Below are positions 26,514 through 34,593 of a stretch of DNA of 64,000 bases, in pieces. The stretch is from CBDFHV01 sp965247705. Its GTDB lineage: Bacteria > Pseudomonadota > Alphaproteobacteria > Rhodospirillales > CAMCUA01. The notes beneath the pieces were generated by a model, which worked only from the letters and a program-made list of their open reading frames with translations, made no database searches and was not told the DNA's origin. The stretch covers positions 28,227-92,226 of the forward strand of contig CBDFHV010000009.1 in assembly GCA_965247705.1 (NCBI GenBank), in the 5' to 3' direction. The position numbers and the translations under genes were made by a program. How positions within the stretch are numbered: the stretch's first letter is position 1; each line of letters starts with the position of its first letter.

Positions 26514-27587
26514 TTGCCTAAGCTCCTGTACCGCCTATGTGCAGTGGCCATGGTGATGCTCGTCAGCACGGACAAAGCCGCTTCGCAGCCGCAATTCGGT
26601 GTGGGCTTTTCCCGGATGTTCACGGCCGACCCCATGGGCGGGGAGATGCGGTATTCGCTTTGGTACCCCACCACGGCGCCGAATGGCGTTGTCAAATTGG
26701 GTCCCTTCGGGTTTCCGGGCACCCGGGACGCCGAGCCGGCCGCTGGACGGTTCGGACTGGTGATCCTGTCCCACGGCTCGGGCGGGTCCGACCTGGGGCA
26801 CCGGGACACCGCGATCGCTCTGGCCGAGGCGGGCTTCATCGCCGCCGCGCCCCTGCACCCCCGGAACAACCTCCGCGACGACATCGGCGACGACCAGCGC
26901 ATCGTCCTGGAGGGCCGTCCGCGCCAGCTCTCCGCCGTCATCGACGCGCTTCTGTCGCAGCCAACGTGGTCGAGCCGAATCGACGGCAAGAAGATCGCCG
27001 CCTTCGGTTTTTCGGCCGGCGGCTATACTGTCCTCGCGGCCCTGGGCGCGGTGCCGGAGTTCTGGCGAATCCTCGATCACTGTGAGCGGAACGCCGAGGC
27101 GGATCCCTACTGCCGCATCATCAACCGCTTGGGCGCCGAACGGAGCGCGGCGCGGGCCAGGGACTATGCCGAACCGATGCAACCAACCCGTGACGGCAGG
27201 CTTTGCGCGGCCGTGATCGCCGATCCCTTCGCCGCGCCCTTTTCCGATGGGACTCTGAAGGTGTTGCCACCGGCGAAGCTGCTGTTCTTCCGGCCAGAGA
27301 TCGAAGATGTGATCAAGGCAGAGTTTCACGTCTCCCGAGTGGTTCGACTGCTGAAGCAACGGGACGACTTTCCCGCCCCCCAGGATGTCGTCTTGCCCAA
27401 GGCGCGCCACTTCAGCTTTATCGCCCCGATTCCCGAATCGCTCGGCAGGAACCTTGCCGGCCCCTCGGGCTTCGATCGCTCCGCCTTCCAAGAAGCGATG
27501 AACCGCCGCGCCGCGATTCATGACGTGATGAACGGCACCATCGTGACGTTTTTCAAGCAGGCCCTCTCACATTGCGCGGAAGACTAA
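26514..27587 (+). CDS. exported alpha/beta hydrolase (dienelactone hydrolase/lipase-like)
   Basis: About 357 residues. ILSHGSGGSDLGHRD (oxyanion region), nucleophile elbow GFSAGGY, and a late KARHFSF with the catalytic-type His mark an alpha/beta hydrolase similar to predicted dienelactone hydrolases. A hydrophobic stretch right at the start (LLYRLCAVAMVMLVS then AASQ) looks like a signal peptide. That requires the TTG at 26514 or a nearby alternative start; ATG at 26550 would cut the signal. It follows the epimerase by 58 bases. Confidence 0.75.
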   Translation: MPKLLYRLCAVAMVMLVSTDKAASQPQFGVGFSRMFTADPMGGEMRYSLWYPTTAPNGVVKLGPFGFPGTRDAEPAAGRFGLVILSHGSGGSDLGHRDTAIALAEAGFIAAAPLHPRNNLRDDIGDDQRIVLEGRPRQLSAVIDALLSQPTWSSRIDGKKIAAFGFSAGGYTVLAALGAVPEFWRILDHCERNAEADPYCRIINRLGAERSAARARDYAEPMQPTRDGRLCAAVIADPFAAPFSDGTLKVLPPAKLLFFRPEIEDVIKAEFHVSRVVRLLKQRDDFPAPQDVVLPKARHFSFIAPIPESLGRNLAGPSGFDRSAFQEAMNRRAAIHDVMNGTIVTFFKQALSHCAED

Positions 27588-27735
27588 ACCGGCCCTTTGG
27601 ATCAACCCAGCGGAACGCCTAGTGTTCCGATCGAGACATTTCGTTCCCATTAAATCTACGCAAACTGCGACCTTCACCCCCGGGCTCAGGAACCAAATGT
27701 TAGAATCGCAACACTAGCTCGATGCGGAAGACAGA

Positions 27736-27761
27736 CATCGTTCGCGAAGTCGCGAACGATG
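27736..27761. repeat. 12-bp perfect inverted repeat upstream of the etf promoter
   Basis: CATCGTTCGCGA, two bases, then TCGCGAACGATG. It lies in the 333-base gap between the hydrolase stop and etfB, centred about 90 bases before the predicted etf start point. Size and symmetry suit a dimeric regulator; no T-run follows, so it is a poor terminator. The rest of this gap before the promoter shows no gene. Confidence 0.7.
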
Positions 27762-27804
27762 CCTCGAGGGCAGGGCAATCCAGGGATCTCCGGGGCGGCG
27801 GTCG

Positions 27805-27833
27805 TTGACACTCCACTGCTCCGACCTTATGGT
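27805..27833 (+). promoter_or_regulatory. predicted sigma70-type promoter of etfBA
   Basis: TTGACA at 27805-27810, a 17-base spacer, and TATGGT at 27828-27833. The -35 is a perfect consensus and the -10 matches four of six. Predicted start near 27840, leaving a leader of about 80 bases before etfB. Confidence 0.75.
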
Positions 27834-27920
27834 GCGCTGCGGTATAGCCCGCCGGAAGGAACACGGCCTCGCGCGTCGCCGAGGCGGCCACAATTGACCC
27901 AAAGCTTGGAAACGTCGCCG

Positions 27921-28670
27921 ATGAAGGTCTTCGTCGCTGTCAAGCGGGTCGTCGACTACAACGTCAAGATCCGCATCAAATCGGACCAATCGGGGGTCGA
28001 GCTTTCCAACGTCAAGATGTCGATGAATCCCTTCGACGAGATCGCCGTCGAGGAGGGCGTTCGCATGCGCGAAGCGGGCATCGCCGACGAGTTGGTGGTC
28101 GTTTCCATGGGCGCGGCTTCCTGCCAGGAGACGATTCGCACGGCCCTGGCCATGGGCGCCGACCGGGGCGTGCTGGTCCAGAGCGATGCGGAACTCCAGC
28201 CCCTGGCGGTGGCCAAACTGCTGAAGAGCCTCGTCGAGCGGGAATCGCCTGGACTGGTAATCCTGGGCAAGCAGGCGATCGACGACGACTCCAATCAGAC
28301 CGGCCAGATGCTGGCGGCGCTGCTGGGCTGGCCCCAAGGCACCTTTGCCTCCAAGGTGGTTCTCGAAAACGGACGGGCCCAGGTAACCCGCGAGGTGGAC
28401 GGCGGACTGGAAACGGTGGATCTGGCCATGCCGGCGGTGGTGACCACGGACCTGCGCCTGAACCTGCCGCGCTACGCCTCCTTGCCGAACATCATGAAGG
28501 CGAAGAAGAAACCCATCGAGACCCTGTCTCCCGAGGATCTGGGGGTGGACGTGACGCCGCGCCTGGAGACCCTGCGGGTCGACGAGCCGCCGCGCCGCCA
28601 GGCCGGACGCCGGGTCAAGGACATCGCCGAACTGGTGCACCTGCTGCAAAACGAAGCCAAGGTGATCTGA
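27921..28670 (+). CDS. etfB: electron transfer flavoprotein beta subunit
   Basis: 249 residues. Accepts electrons from acyl-CoA and related dehydrogenases together with EtfA; binds AMP. Begins MKVFVAVKRVVDYNVKIR and contains VSMGAASCQETIRTALAMGADR, LGKQAIDDDSNQTGQM and the C-terminal recognition region LPNIMKAKKKPIE. The frame is open upstream to 27759, but the ATG at 27921 gives the family N-terminus. It overlaps etfA by one base. Confidence 0.96.
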   Translation: MKVFVAVKRVVDYNVKIRIKSDQSGVELSNVKMSMNPFDEIAVEEGVRMREAGIADELVVVSMGAASCQETIRTALAMGADRGVLVQSDAELQPLAVAKLLKSLVERESPGLVILGKQAIDDDSNQTGQMLAALLGWPQGTFASKVVLENGRAQVTREVDGGLETVDLAMPAVVTTDLRLNLPRYASLPNIMKAKKKPIETLSPEDLGVDVTPRLETLRVDEPPRRQAGRRVKDIAELVHLLQNEAKVI

Positions 28671-29605
28671 TGGCCGTTCTCGTCGTCGCCGAACACGACA
28701 ACGACGCGATTCGCCCGGCGACCGCCAATACGGTCACCGCCGCCGCCGAATTGGGCGACGTGGTGATACTGGTGGCCGGCAACCAGTGCCGGGCGGCGGC
28801 GGAACAGGCGGCGGCCCTTGCGCCGGTGACCAAGGTTCTGGTGGCCGACGACGCGCTCTACGCCACGGAACTGGCCGAGCCCCTGGCGGCCCTCATCGTC
28901 TCCTTGGCCGCTGGCTATTCCCACGTGCTGGCGCCGGCCACCACGTTCGGCAAGAACGTCATGCCCCGGGCCGCCGCGCTGCTGGACGTGGCCCAGATTT
29001 CCGAAATCACCGCCATCGAAGGTGCCGGCACCTTCGTGCGGCCCATCTATGCGGGCAACGCCATGGCCACCGTGCGGTCCCACGACGAACTCAAGCTGAT
29101 CACCGTGCGCACCACGGCTTTCGAGGCGGCGGCGGGCGGCGAGGCCGCACCCGTCGAGACCATCGCCGCGGCCAACGACCCGGGGCTTTCGACATTCGTC
29201 GGCCAGGAGCTGACCAAGTCGGAGCGGCCGGAACTGACCAGTGCGCGCATCGTCATCAGCGGTGGACGGGGCATGCGGAACGGCGAGAATTTCAGCCTGC
29301 TGGAAGCCGTGGCGGATAAGCTGGGCGCCGCCGTTGGCGCCTCGCGGGCGGCGGTGGACGCGGGCTACGTGCCCAACGACTACCAAGTGGGCCAGACCGG
29401 CAAGGTCGTGGCGCCCGACCTCTACATCGCGGTGGGGATCTCCGGCGCCATTCAGCACCTGGCGGGCATGAAGGACAGCAAGGTCATCGTCGCCATCAAC
29501 AAGGACGAGGAGGCGCCGATCTTTCAGGTGGCCGACTACGGGCTGGTGGCGGACCTCTTCGATGCGATCCCCGAGCTTACGGCACAATTGGACACGCAGG
29601 ACTGA
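28670..29605 (+). CDS. etfA: electron transfer flavoprotein alpha subunit
   Basis: 311 residues. Carries the FAD site of the ETF dimer in the C-terminal half: SGGRGMRNGENF, DAGYVPNDYQVGQTGKVVAPDLYIAVGISGAIQHLAGM, and VAINKDEEAPIFQVADYGLVADLF. The ATG overlaps the etfB stop. With ETF-QO encoded elsewhere in the window, this completes the electron route to ubiquinone. Confidence 0.96.
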   Translation: MAVLVVAEHDNDAIRPATANTVTAAAELGDVVILVAGNQCRAAAEQAAALAPVTKVLVADDALYATELAEPLAALIVSLAAGYSHVLAPATTFGKNVMPRAAALLDVAQISEITAIEGAGTFVRPIYAGNAMATVRSHDELKLITVRTTAFEAAAGGEAAPVETIAAANDPGLSTFVGQELTKSERPELTSARIVISGGRGMRNGENFSLLEAVADKLGAAVGASRAAVDAGYVPNDYQVGQTGKVVAPDLYIAVGISGAIQHLAGMKDSKVIVAINKDEEAPIFQVADYGLVADLFDAIPELTAQLDTQD

Positions 29606-29623
29606 CGGGCGGCGGACCAGGAC

Positions 29624-30514
29624 ATGACGATTCAATTATCCGACATCAAGAAGATCGGCATCATCGGTGCCGGCCAGATGGGTACGGGCATCGCCCACGT
29701 GTTCGCGCTTGCCGATTTCGACGTTTGCATCAAGGACGTGGACAAGGACCAGTTGGCCAAGGCCCTCGGCACCATCGAATACAATATGAAGCGCCAGGTC
29801 GCCCGTGAGGTCATCAAGGACGAGCAGATCCCGCCCGCTCTGAAGCGCATCCGTACCAGTACTGATTACGCGGCCCTGAGCGACTGCGACATGGTGATCG
29901 AAGCGGCCATCGAGGACGAGCAGGTCAAGAAGCAGATCTTTCAGGAGCTGTGCCCGCACCTCAAACCCGACGCCCTGGTGGCCTCCAACACGTCGTCGAT
30001 CTCCATCACCCGCCTGGCGGCGCAAACCGACCGCCCCGCCAAGTTCGCCGGCATGCACTTCATGAACCCGGTGCCGGTCATGCCGCTGGTGGAGTTGATT
30101 CGCGGCATCGCCACCGACGACGAGTCTTTCCAGGTGTTTCGGGAAATGAGCCAACGCCTGGGAAAGACCCCGGTCAACGCCGAGGACTTTCCGGCGTTCA
30201 TCGTCAACCGGATCCTGCTGCCGATGATCAACGAAGCGGTCTACGCCCTCTACGAGGGCATCGGGACCGTGGAAGCCATCGACATCGCGATGAAGCTGGG
30301 GACCGGTCATCGCATGGGACCGCTGGAACTGGCGGACTTCATTGGGCTCGACACTTGCCTGGCGGTAATGAACGTCCTTCACGACGGACTGGCGGATACC
30401 AAGTACCGGCCCTGTCCGCTGCTGGTGAAGTACGTCGAAGCGGGCTGGCTGGGACGCAAGACCGGTCGCGGATTCTACGACTATTCCGGCGACAAACCTG
30501 TTCCGACCCGCTGA
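29624..30514 (+). CDS. 3-hydroxybutyryl-CoA dehydrogenase
   Basis: 296 residues. NAD-binding IGAGQMGTGIAHV at the N-terminus, catalytic His in GMHFMNPVPVMPLVE, and the C-terminal GPLELADFIGLDT and GRKTGRGFYDYS motifs. It interconverts 3-hydroxyacyl- and acetoacyl-CoA in short-chain fatty-acid or polyhydroxybutyrate metabolism. It follows etfA by 18 bases in the same operon, the usual etfBA-hbd order. Confidence 0.93.
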   Translation: MTIQLSDIKKIGIIGAGQMGTGIAHVFALADFDVCIKDVDKDQLAKALGTIEYNMKRQVAREVIKDEQIPPALKRIRTSTDYAALSDCDMVIEAAIEDEQVKKQIFQELCPHLKPDALVASNTSSISITRLAAQTDRPAKFAGMHFMNPVPVMPLVELIRGIATDDESFQVFREMSQRLGKTPVNAEDFPAFIVNRILLPMINEAVYALYEGIGTVEAIDIAMKLGTGHRMGPLELADFIGLDTCLAVMNVLHDGLADTKYRPCPLLVKYVEAGWLGRKTGRGFYDYSGDKPVPTR

Positions 30515-30663
30515 CGGGCGCCCGGGCTGCCCCTTGGCCGGCGCCCCCTGTTCGGTGTTAAATGGCCCTGGCAAGGGTGAAAGCCCGATCCGTACACAAA
30601 CGCGGTGAAACCGCGGGCATGCGCCCCGCTGGCGCCCCGTGGTTTCCCGGCGAGGAGGACTCC
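30515..30663 (+). other. structured leader before the class II aldolase gene
   Basis: 149 bases without a gene. It contains short hairpins (GGG-TGAAAG-CCC near 30575; CGCGGT-GAA-ACCGCG near 30602) and two copies of CTGGCGCCCC-like sequence. It may be a folded 5' leader. It does not match any riboswitch consensus I can recall (cobalamin, FMN, TPP, SAM-II, glycine were considered). Confidence 0.3.
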
Positions 30664-31437
30664 ATGACCGCGACCCTGTCACCACTGCCCAGCCGATCCG
30701 TGCGCGACCGCGTCAGCCCCGAGGAATGGGAGGCCCGGGTCGACCTCGCCTGTGCCTACAGAATGGCCGATCATCATGGCTGGACCCACATGGTCTACAA
30801 CCATATCTCGGCGAAGATTCCCGGCACCAAGGATCGGTTCCTGATCAATCCCTTCGGTTTCATGTTTCGGGAGATCACGGCCTCGTCGCTGGTCAAGGTG
30901 GACCTTGAAGGCAACGTCCAGGACGACAGTCCCCACGAAGTGATTCGCGCTGGCTGGATCATCCACAGCGCGGTCCACGCGGCCCGGCCCGAGGTAAAGT
31001 GCGTCTGGCACACCCATACCCTCGACGGCATGGCCGTCGGTGCCCAGAAGGACGGACTGCTGCCCCTGAACATGGGCTCGCTCCATTTCTACAACCGCAT
31101 CGGCTATCACGACTACGAGGGGCCGTCCGTGGACACGGGAGAGCGGGAGCGCCTGGCCACCGCCCTTGGCAAGCACGACGCGCTGATCCTGCGCAACCAC
31201 GGCCTGCTGACCTGCGGAACCTCCATCGGCGAGACCTTCGTCACCATGTTCCAGCTCGAAAAATCCTGTTCCGCCCAGGTGGCGACCCTGGCCGGAGGGC
31301 GTGAACTGCATCTGCCGCCGCCGGACGTGTGCGAACATTCGGCCAAAGCTAGCGAGCGGCCGAATCGGGGCCTCGACATGGTGTGGGCCGCCTATCGCCG
31401 CCTCGCCGACGAACTCTATCCCACCTTCAGGGACTGA
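30664..31437 (+). CDS. class II aldolase/adducin family protein
   Basis: 257 residues. Zinc-site HTHT (in VWHTHTLDGMAV) and later RNHGLLTCG give the class II aldolase signature; the front (MADHHGWTHMVYNHISAKIPG) is typical of the adducin-like branch. These proteins cleave or isomerise phosphorylated or free sugar-like substrates; many relatives have no known substrate. GGAGGA sits just before the ATG at 30664. Confidence 0.88.
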   Translation: MTATLSPLPSRSVRDRVSPEEWEARVDLACAYRMADHHGWTHMVYNHISAKIPGTKDRFLINPFGFMFREITASSLVKVDLEGNVQDDSPHEVIRAGWIIHSAVHAARPEVKCVWHTHTLDGMAVGAQKDGLLPLNMGSLHFYNRIGYHDYEGPSVDTGERERLATALGKHDALILRNHGLLTCGTSIGETFVTMFQLEKSCSAQVATLAGGRELHLPPPDVCEHSAKASERPNRGLDMVWAAYRRLADELYPTFRD

Positions 31438-31487
31438 CGGAACGGCCGAACGGGTCGCCACGACGGCCCGTGGATCGGGTCAAAGAC

Positions 31488-32705
31488 GTGAACGCGGCAT
31501 CGAATGAAAGAGTTCTTATCGCTGGCGCCGGGCCCGTGGGGGTGATCGCCGCCCTGGCCCTGGCGCGCCAGGGAAATCCGGTGACGATGTTCGAATCCCT
31601 GGCGGCGCCGGTTCGCGACGAACGGGCCGCTTCCCTGCAGCCGCCGACCTTGCAGATGCTGGAGGCGCTCGACCTCACCAAGGCGATCCTGCCCCTGGGC
31701 CTGGAATCGCCGGACTTCCGATTCTGGGATCGGCCGACGGGCGAGCTTGTGGCGGTATTCGATTTCGGCCTCCTGGCCGAGCGCACTCCCTACCCCTTCG
31801 TCCTTCAGTACGAGCAGTACAAGCTGGTCCCGCTGGTGCTTGGCATGCTCGCCGAGATGCCGGACTTCGAGATCCGCTTCGGCGTCGCGGTCACGGATCT
31901 GGAACAGTCGGCCGACGGGGTCGCCGTGACCGTGGACTCTGACGGCGGGCGGGAGCGCCTGGAAGGCTCGGTTCTCATCGGCGCCGACGGCAGCCGCAGC
32001 ACGGTCCGCAGGGCCTTGGGAATTCCCTTTGAAGGCTTCACCTATAACGAACGCTTCCTGATGATCTGTACCACCCACGACTTCCGCGCCGACAAGGACT
32101 TTTCCTACCGTAACTACCATGCGGACCCGGAAGAACCTTGCAATCTGCTAAAGGTCCTGGGCCCGGAGGATGAAGGCCTGTGGCGGGTCACCTATCCCCT
32201 GCGGGCGAACGAGACGGACGAGGAGGCCCTGGACGACGCTGCCTGCCAGAGCCGACTGCAGGGGTTCATACCGCGGGACACGGACTACGACCTGGCCCTG
32301 AAACGCATCTACACGGTCAGCCAGAGGGTCGCGGCAAAATTCCATCGGGGACGGGTTGCCCTGGCCGGGGACGCCGCCCACGTCAACCACCCGGTGGGCG
32401 GTCTGGGTCTCAACAGCGGCATCCACGACACTCTCGATCTATGCGAAATTCTGGTATCGATCGGCCGGGGCGAGGCCGAACTCGACGCGCTGGAGGGCTA
32501 TACCCGCCGCCGCCGCAACGCCGCCATCGATTTCGTCCAGGAACAGACCATCCGCAACAAGCACATGCTGGAGGAGCGGGACCCCGACGTGCGGCGCCGG
32601 AACCTGGACGCGCTCGGGCGAATAGCCGGGGATCCGGAGGCCGCGCGCCAATACTTGCTGAACGCCGGCTTGTTCACCAGCCTGGAAGCGGCAGCGAACG
32701 CCTGA
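31488..32705 (+). CDS. FAD-dependent monooxygenase, aromatic hydroxylase family
   Basis: About 405 residues. FAD-binding GAGPVGVIAALALA near the N-terminus, LIGADGSRSTVRRALGI (DG motif), and GDAAHVNHPVGGLGLNSGIHD in the second half. This is the PHBH-type single-component flavin hydroxylase family, acting with NAD(P)H and oxygen on aromatic or similar rings. Starts at 31470 (GTG) and 31488 (GTG) are both possible; neither has a strong Shine-Dalgarno. It follows the aldolase gene closely and may act in the same catabolic route. Confidence 0.85.
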   Translation: MNAASNERVLIAGAGPVGVIAALALARQGNPVTMFESLAAPVRDERAASLQPPTLQMLEALDLTKAILPLGLESPDFRFWDRPTGELVAVFDFGLLAERTPYPFVLQYEQYKLVPLVLGMLAEMPDFEIRFGVAVTDLEQSADGVAVTVDSDGGRERLEGSVLIGADGSRSTVRRALGIPFEGFTYNERFLMICTTHDFRADKDFSYRNYHADPEEPCNLLKVLGPEDEGLWRVTYPLRANETDEEALDDAACQSRLQGFIPRDTDYDLALKRIYTVSQRVAAKFHRGRVALAGDAAHVNHPVGGLGLNSGIHDTLDLCEILVSIGRGEAELDALEGYTRRRRNAAIDFVQEQTIRNKHMLEERDPDVRRRNLDALGRIAGDPEAARQYLLNAGLFTSLEAAANA

Positions 32706-32714
32706 GCACAACTC

Positions 32715-33809
32715 TCAGTGCAGTTCCGCCCGTAGCTTCTGGCGCAGCACATCCAGGGGCACCAGGTGTCCCTTGACGTCGGTGTGCCAGAACTGCCAGC
32801 CGTTGCAGGCCGGCGCGTTCTGGACCCGGGCACCGGCCTGATGGATGGAACCCCGGAAATCGGCCGTGACCACCGTGCCATCGGCCCGCACCCGCGCGCT
32901 GTGGCGGCGGCGCTGGTCGAAGATCACGTCGCCCGGCGACAGCATGCCCCGCTCGACCAGCCAGCCGAAGGGGATGCGTGGTTCCCGCCGCCGGGAGGGA
33001 ACGGTGTAAAGCTCCGGCTCCTCGGGCGGTGTCAGTTTCGACAAACGCTTTTGCGCCAGGCGCACGTAGTCCGCGTCGCGCTCTATGCCAAGATAGCGAC
33101 GCCCCATCTTGACGGCGACCGCGCCGGTGGTGCCGCTGCCGAAGAAGGGATCGAGCACCAGGTCCCCCACGTCGGTGGAGGCCATGATCACCCGATACAG
33201 CAAGGCTTCCGGCTTCTGGGTCGGGTGGGCCTTGTGGCCGTTGACCTTGAGTCGCTCGTTGCCCGTGCACAGCGGCAGCACCCAGTCGCTGCGCATCTGT
33301 ACGTCGTCGTTGAGGGTTTTCATGGCCTCATAATTGAACCGGTAGCGCGCATCACGGTCCAGCGCGCACCAGAGCAGGGTCTCATGGGCGTTGGTGAACC
33401 GGCGGCCGCGAAAATTGGGCATCGGGTTGGACTTGCGCCACATCACGTCGTTGAGGAGCCAGAACCCCAAATCCTGAAGCATCGCACCGACCCGGAAGAT
33501 GTTGTGGTAGGTGCCGATGACCCACAGGGTGCCGTCCGGCCGGAGAACCCGTCGGGCGGCGGTAAGCCAAGACCGGGTGAAGCGATCGTAATCGCTTAGA
33601 TCGCCGAAGCGGTCCCACGCCGCATCGACGCCGTCGACGCGGGAGTTGTTGGGGCGCAGCAACTCCCCCGCAAGTTGCAGATTGTAGGGGGGGTCGGCGA
33701 AGACCATGTCCACCGACGCGGCCGGCAGGCCGGTCATGATCTCAACGCAGTCGCCGAGAAGGACTTGATTCGCCAGCGCTTTTTCCGAGCTTCCCATGGT
33801 CGGCAGCAT
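32715..33809 (-). CDS. ccrM: cell-cycle DNA adenine methyltransferase (GANTC)
   Basis: About 364 residues, closely resembling Caulobacter CcrM along its length. Beta-class order: DPPYNLQLAGELLRPNNS (catalytic DPPY at about 39-42), FWLLNDVMWRKSNPMPNFRGRRF, HPTQKPEALLYRVI, DPFFGSGTTGA (SAM site), and the CcrM-specific C-terminal domain ending APACNGWQFWHTD. It methylates A in GANTC after replication. ATG at 33809 is chosen; ATG 33797 or TTG 33833 are alternatives. It is convergent with the monooxygenase and preceded by a GANTC cluster. Confidence 0.95.
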   Translation of the reverse strand: MLPTMGSSEKALANQVLLGDCVEIMTGLPAASVDMVFADPPYNLQLAGELLRPNNSRVDGVDAAWDRFGDLSDYDRFTRSWLTAARRVLRPDGTLWVIGTYHNIFRVGAMLQDLGFWLLNDVMWRKSNPMPNFRGRRFTNAHETLLWCALDRDARYRFNYEAMKTLNDDVQMRSDWVLPLCTGNERLKVNGHKAHPTQKPEALLYRVIMASTDVGDLVLDPFFGSGTTGAVAVKMGRRYLGIERDADYVRLAQKRLSKLTPPEEPELYTVPSRRREPRIPFGWLVERGMLSPGDVIFDQRRRHSARVRADGTVVTADFRGSIHQAGARVQNAPACNGWQFWHTDVKGHLVPLDVLRQKLRAELH

Positions 33810-33820
33810 GGTCGGGCGGG

Positions 33821-33905
33821 GAGTCGCCGTCAAGAACGAAGTGGATTCAAAGGCTTACTGATAACGCATTGAACTATATATAGGAGTCACGACGAATCGA
33901 GACTC
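33821..33905. promoter_or_regulatory. cluster of five GANTC methylation sites at the ccrM promoter
   Basis: GANTC occurs at 33821, 33844, 33884, 33894 and 33901. The first two are in the ccrM leader; the third spans part of the 53-base gap and the rnhB stop, and the last two lie in the final rnhB codons. An AT-rich TATATATA (33875-33882) lies between them, a possible -10 for ccrM on the minus strand. About 0.3 sites would be expected by chance in this length at this GC content. Confidence 0.7.
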
Positions 33906-34513
33906 AACATCTTGCGGATGGGCGCGAAACTTCGTCGGTGGTGGGGCGTCACCCCCAGGCGTTCCAGGGCCCGCTGGTGCTCCGGGGTGCCGTAGCCGGC
34001 GTTCCGGGCCCATCCGTAACCGCGATAGGCACGATCCAATTCCACCATGATCCGGTCCCGGGTCACCTTGGCGACGATGGAGGCGGCGGCGATGGAGAGG
34101 GACCGGGCATCGCCGCGGACGCAGCAGCGAACGGGGCAGTCCACCCGGGGAGCCCGGTTGCCGTCGATGAGCGCCACATCCGGGGCCGTGGACAGGGCGG
34201 CGATGGCCAGGCCCATGGCGCGCAAGGTGGCCTGGAGAATGTTGATCCGGTCGATCTCCTCGACCTCGACCCTGCCGACGCCGATGATCGCATGTCCCGA
34301 CAAGGCCTCGAAAGCCGCCTCCCGGCGCCGGCGGTCGAGGGCCTTTGAATCGTCGAGGAGGGACAGCAGGCTGTCCGGCGATCTCTCCCGGTCCAGAATA
34401 ACCGCGGCGGCCACCACCGGGCCCGCCCACGGACCGCGGCCGGCTTCGTCGACACCGGCGACCACATTATGGCCGTTCGCCAGGGCCTCCCGCTCCAAGG
34501 CGAAATCAACCAT
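33887..34513 (-). CDS. rnhB: ribonuclease HII
   Basis: 208 residues. GVDEAGRGPWAGPVVAAAV carries the first catalytic Asp and Glu; LIDGN the next Asp; SIAAASIVAKVTRD the family motif. It removes RNA from RNA-DNA hybrids and single ribonucleotides from DNA. The frame extends upstream to 34852 but without similarity; ATG at 34513 gives the normal length. It lies upstream of ccrM on the same strand, an order found in other alphaproteobacteria. Confidence 0.94.
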   Translation of the reverse strand: MVDFALEREALANGHNVVAGVDEAGRGPWAGPVVAAAVILDRERSPDSLLSLLDDSKALDRRRREAAFEALSGHAIIGVGRVEVEEIDRINILQATLRAMGLAIAALSTAPDVALIDGNRAPRVDCPVRCCVRGDARSLSIAAASIVAKVTRDRIMVELDRAYRGYGWARNAGYGTPEHQRALERLGVTPHHRRSFAPIRKMLSLDSS

Positions 34514-34593
34514 CGGCGGGATCCTTGGGCCGCGGTGCGGTGTGGAACGCCATGGCCCAAAGGTTAGCACGGGCCCGGCGGGCCCGGCGCCCG

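Noticed and set aside
30515..30663. Cobalamin or FMN riboswitch
   Set aside because: GGGTGAAAGCCC recalls parts of both, but the other conserved boxes are missing.
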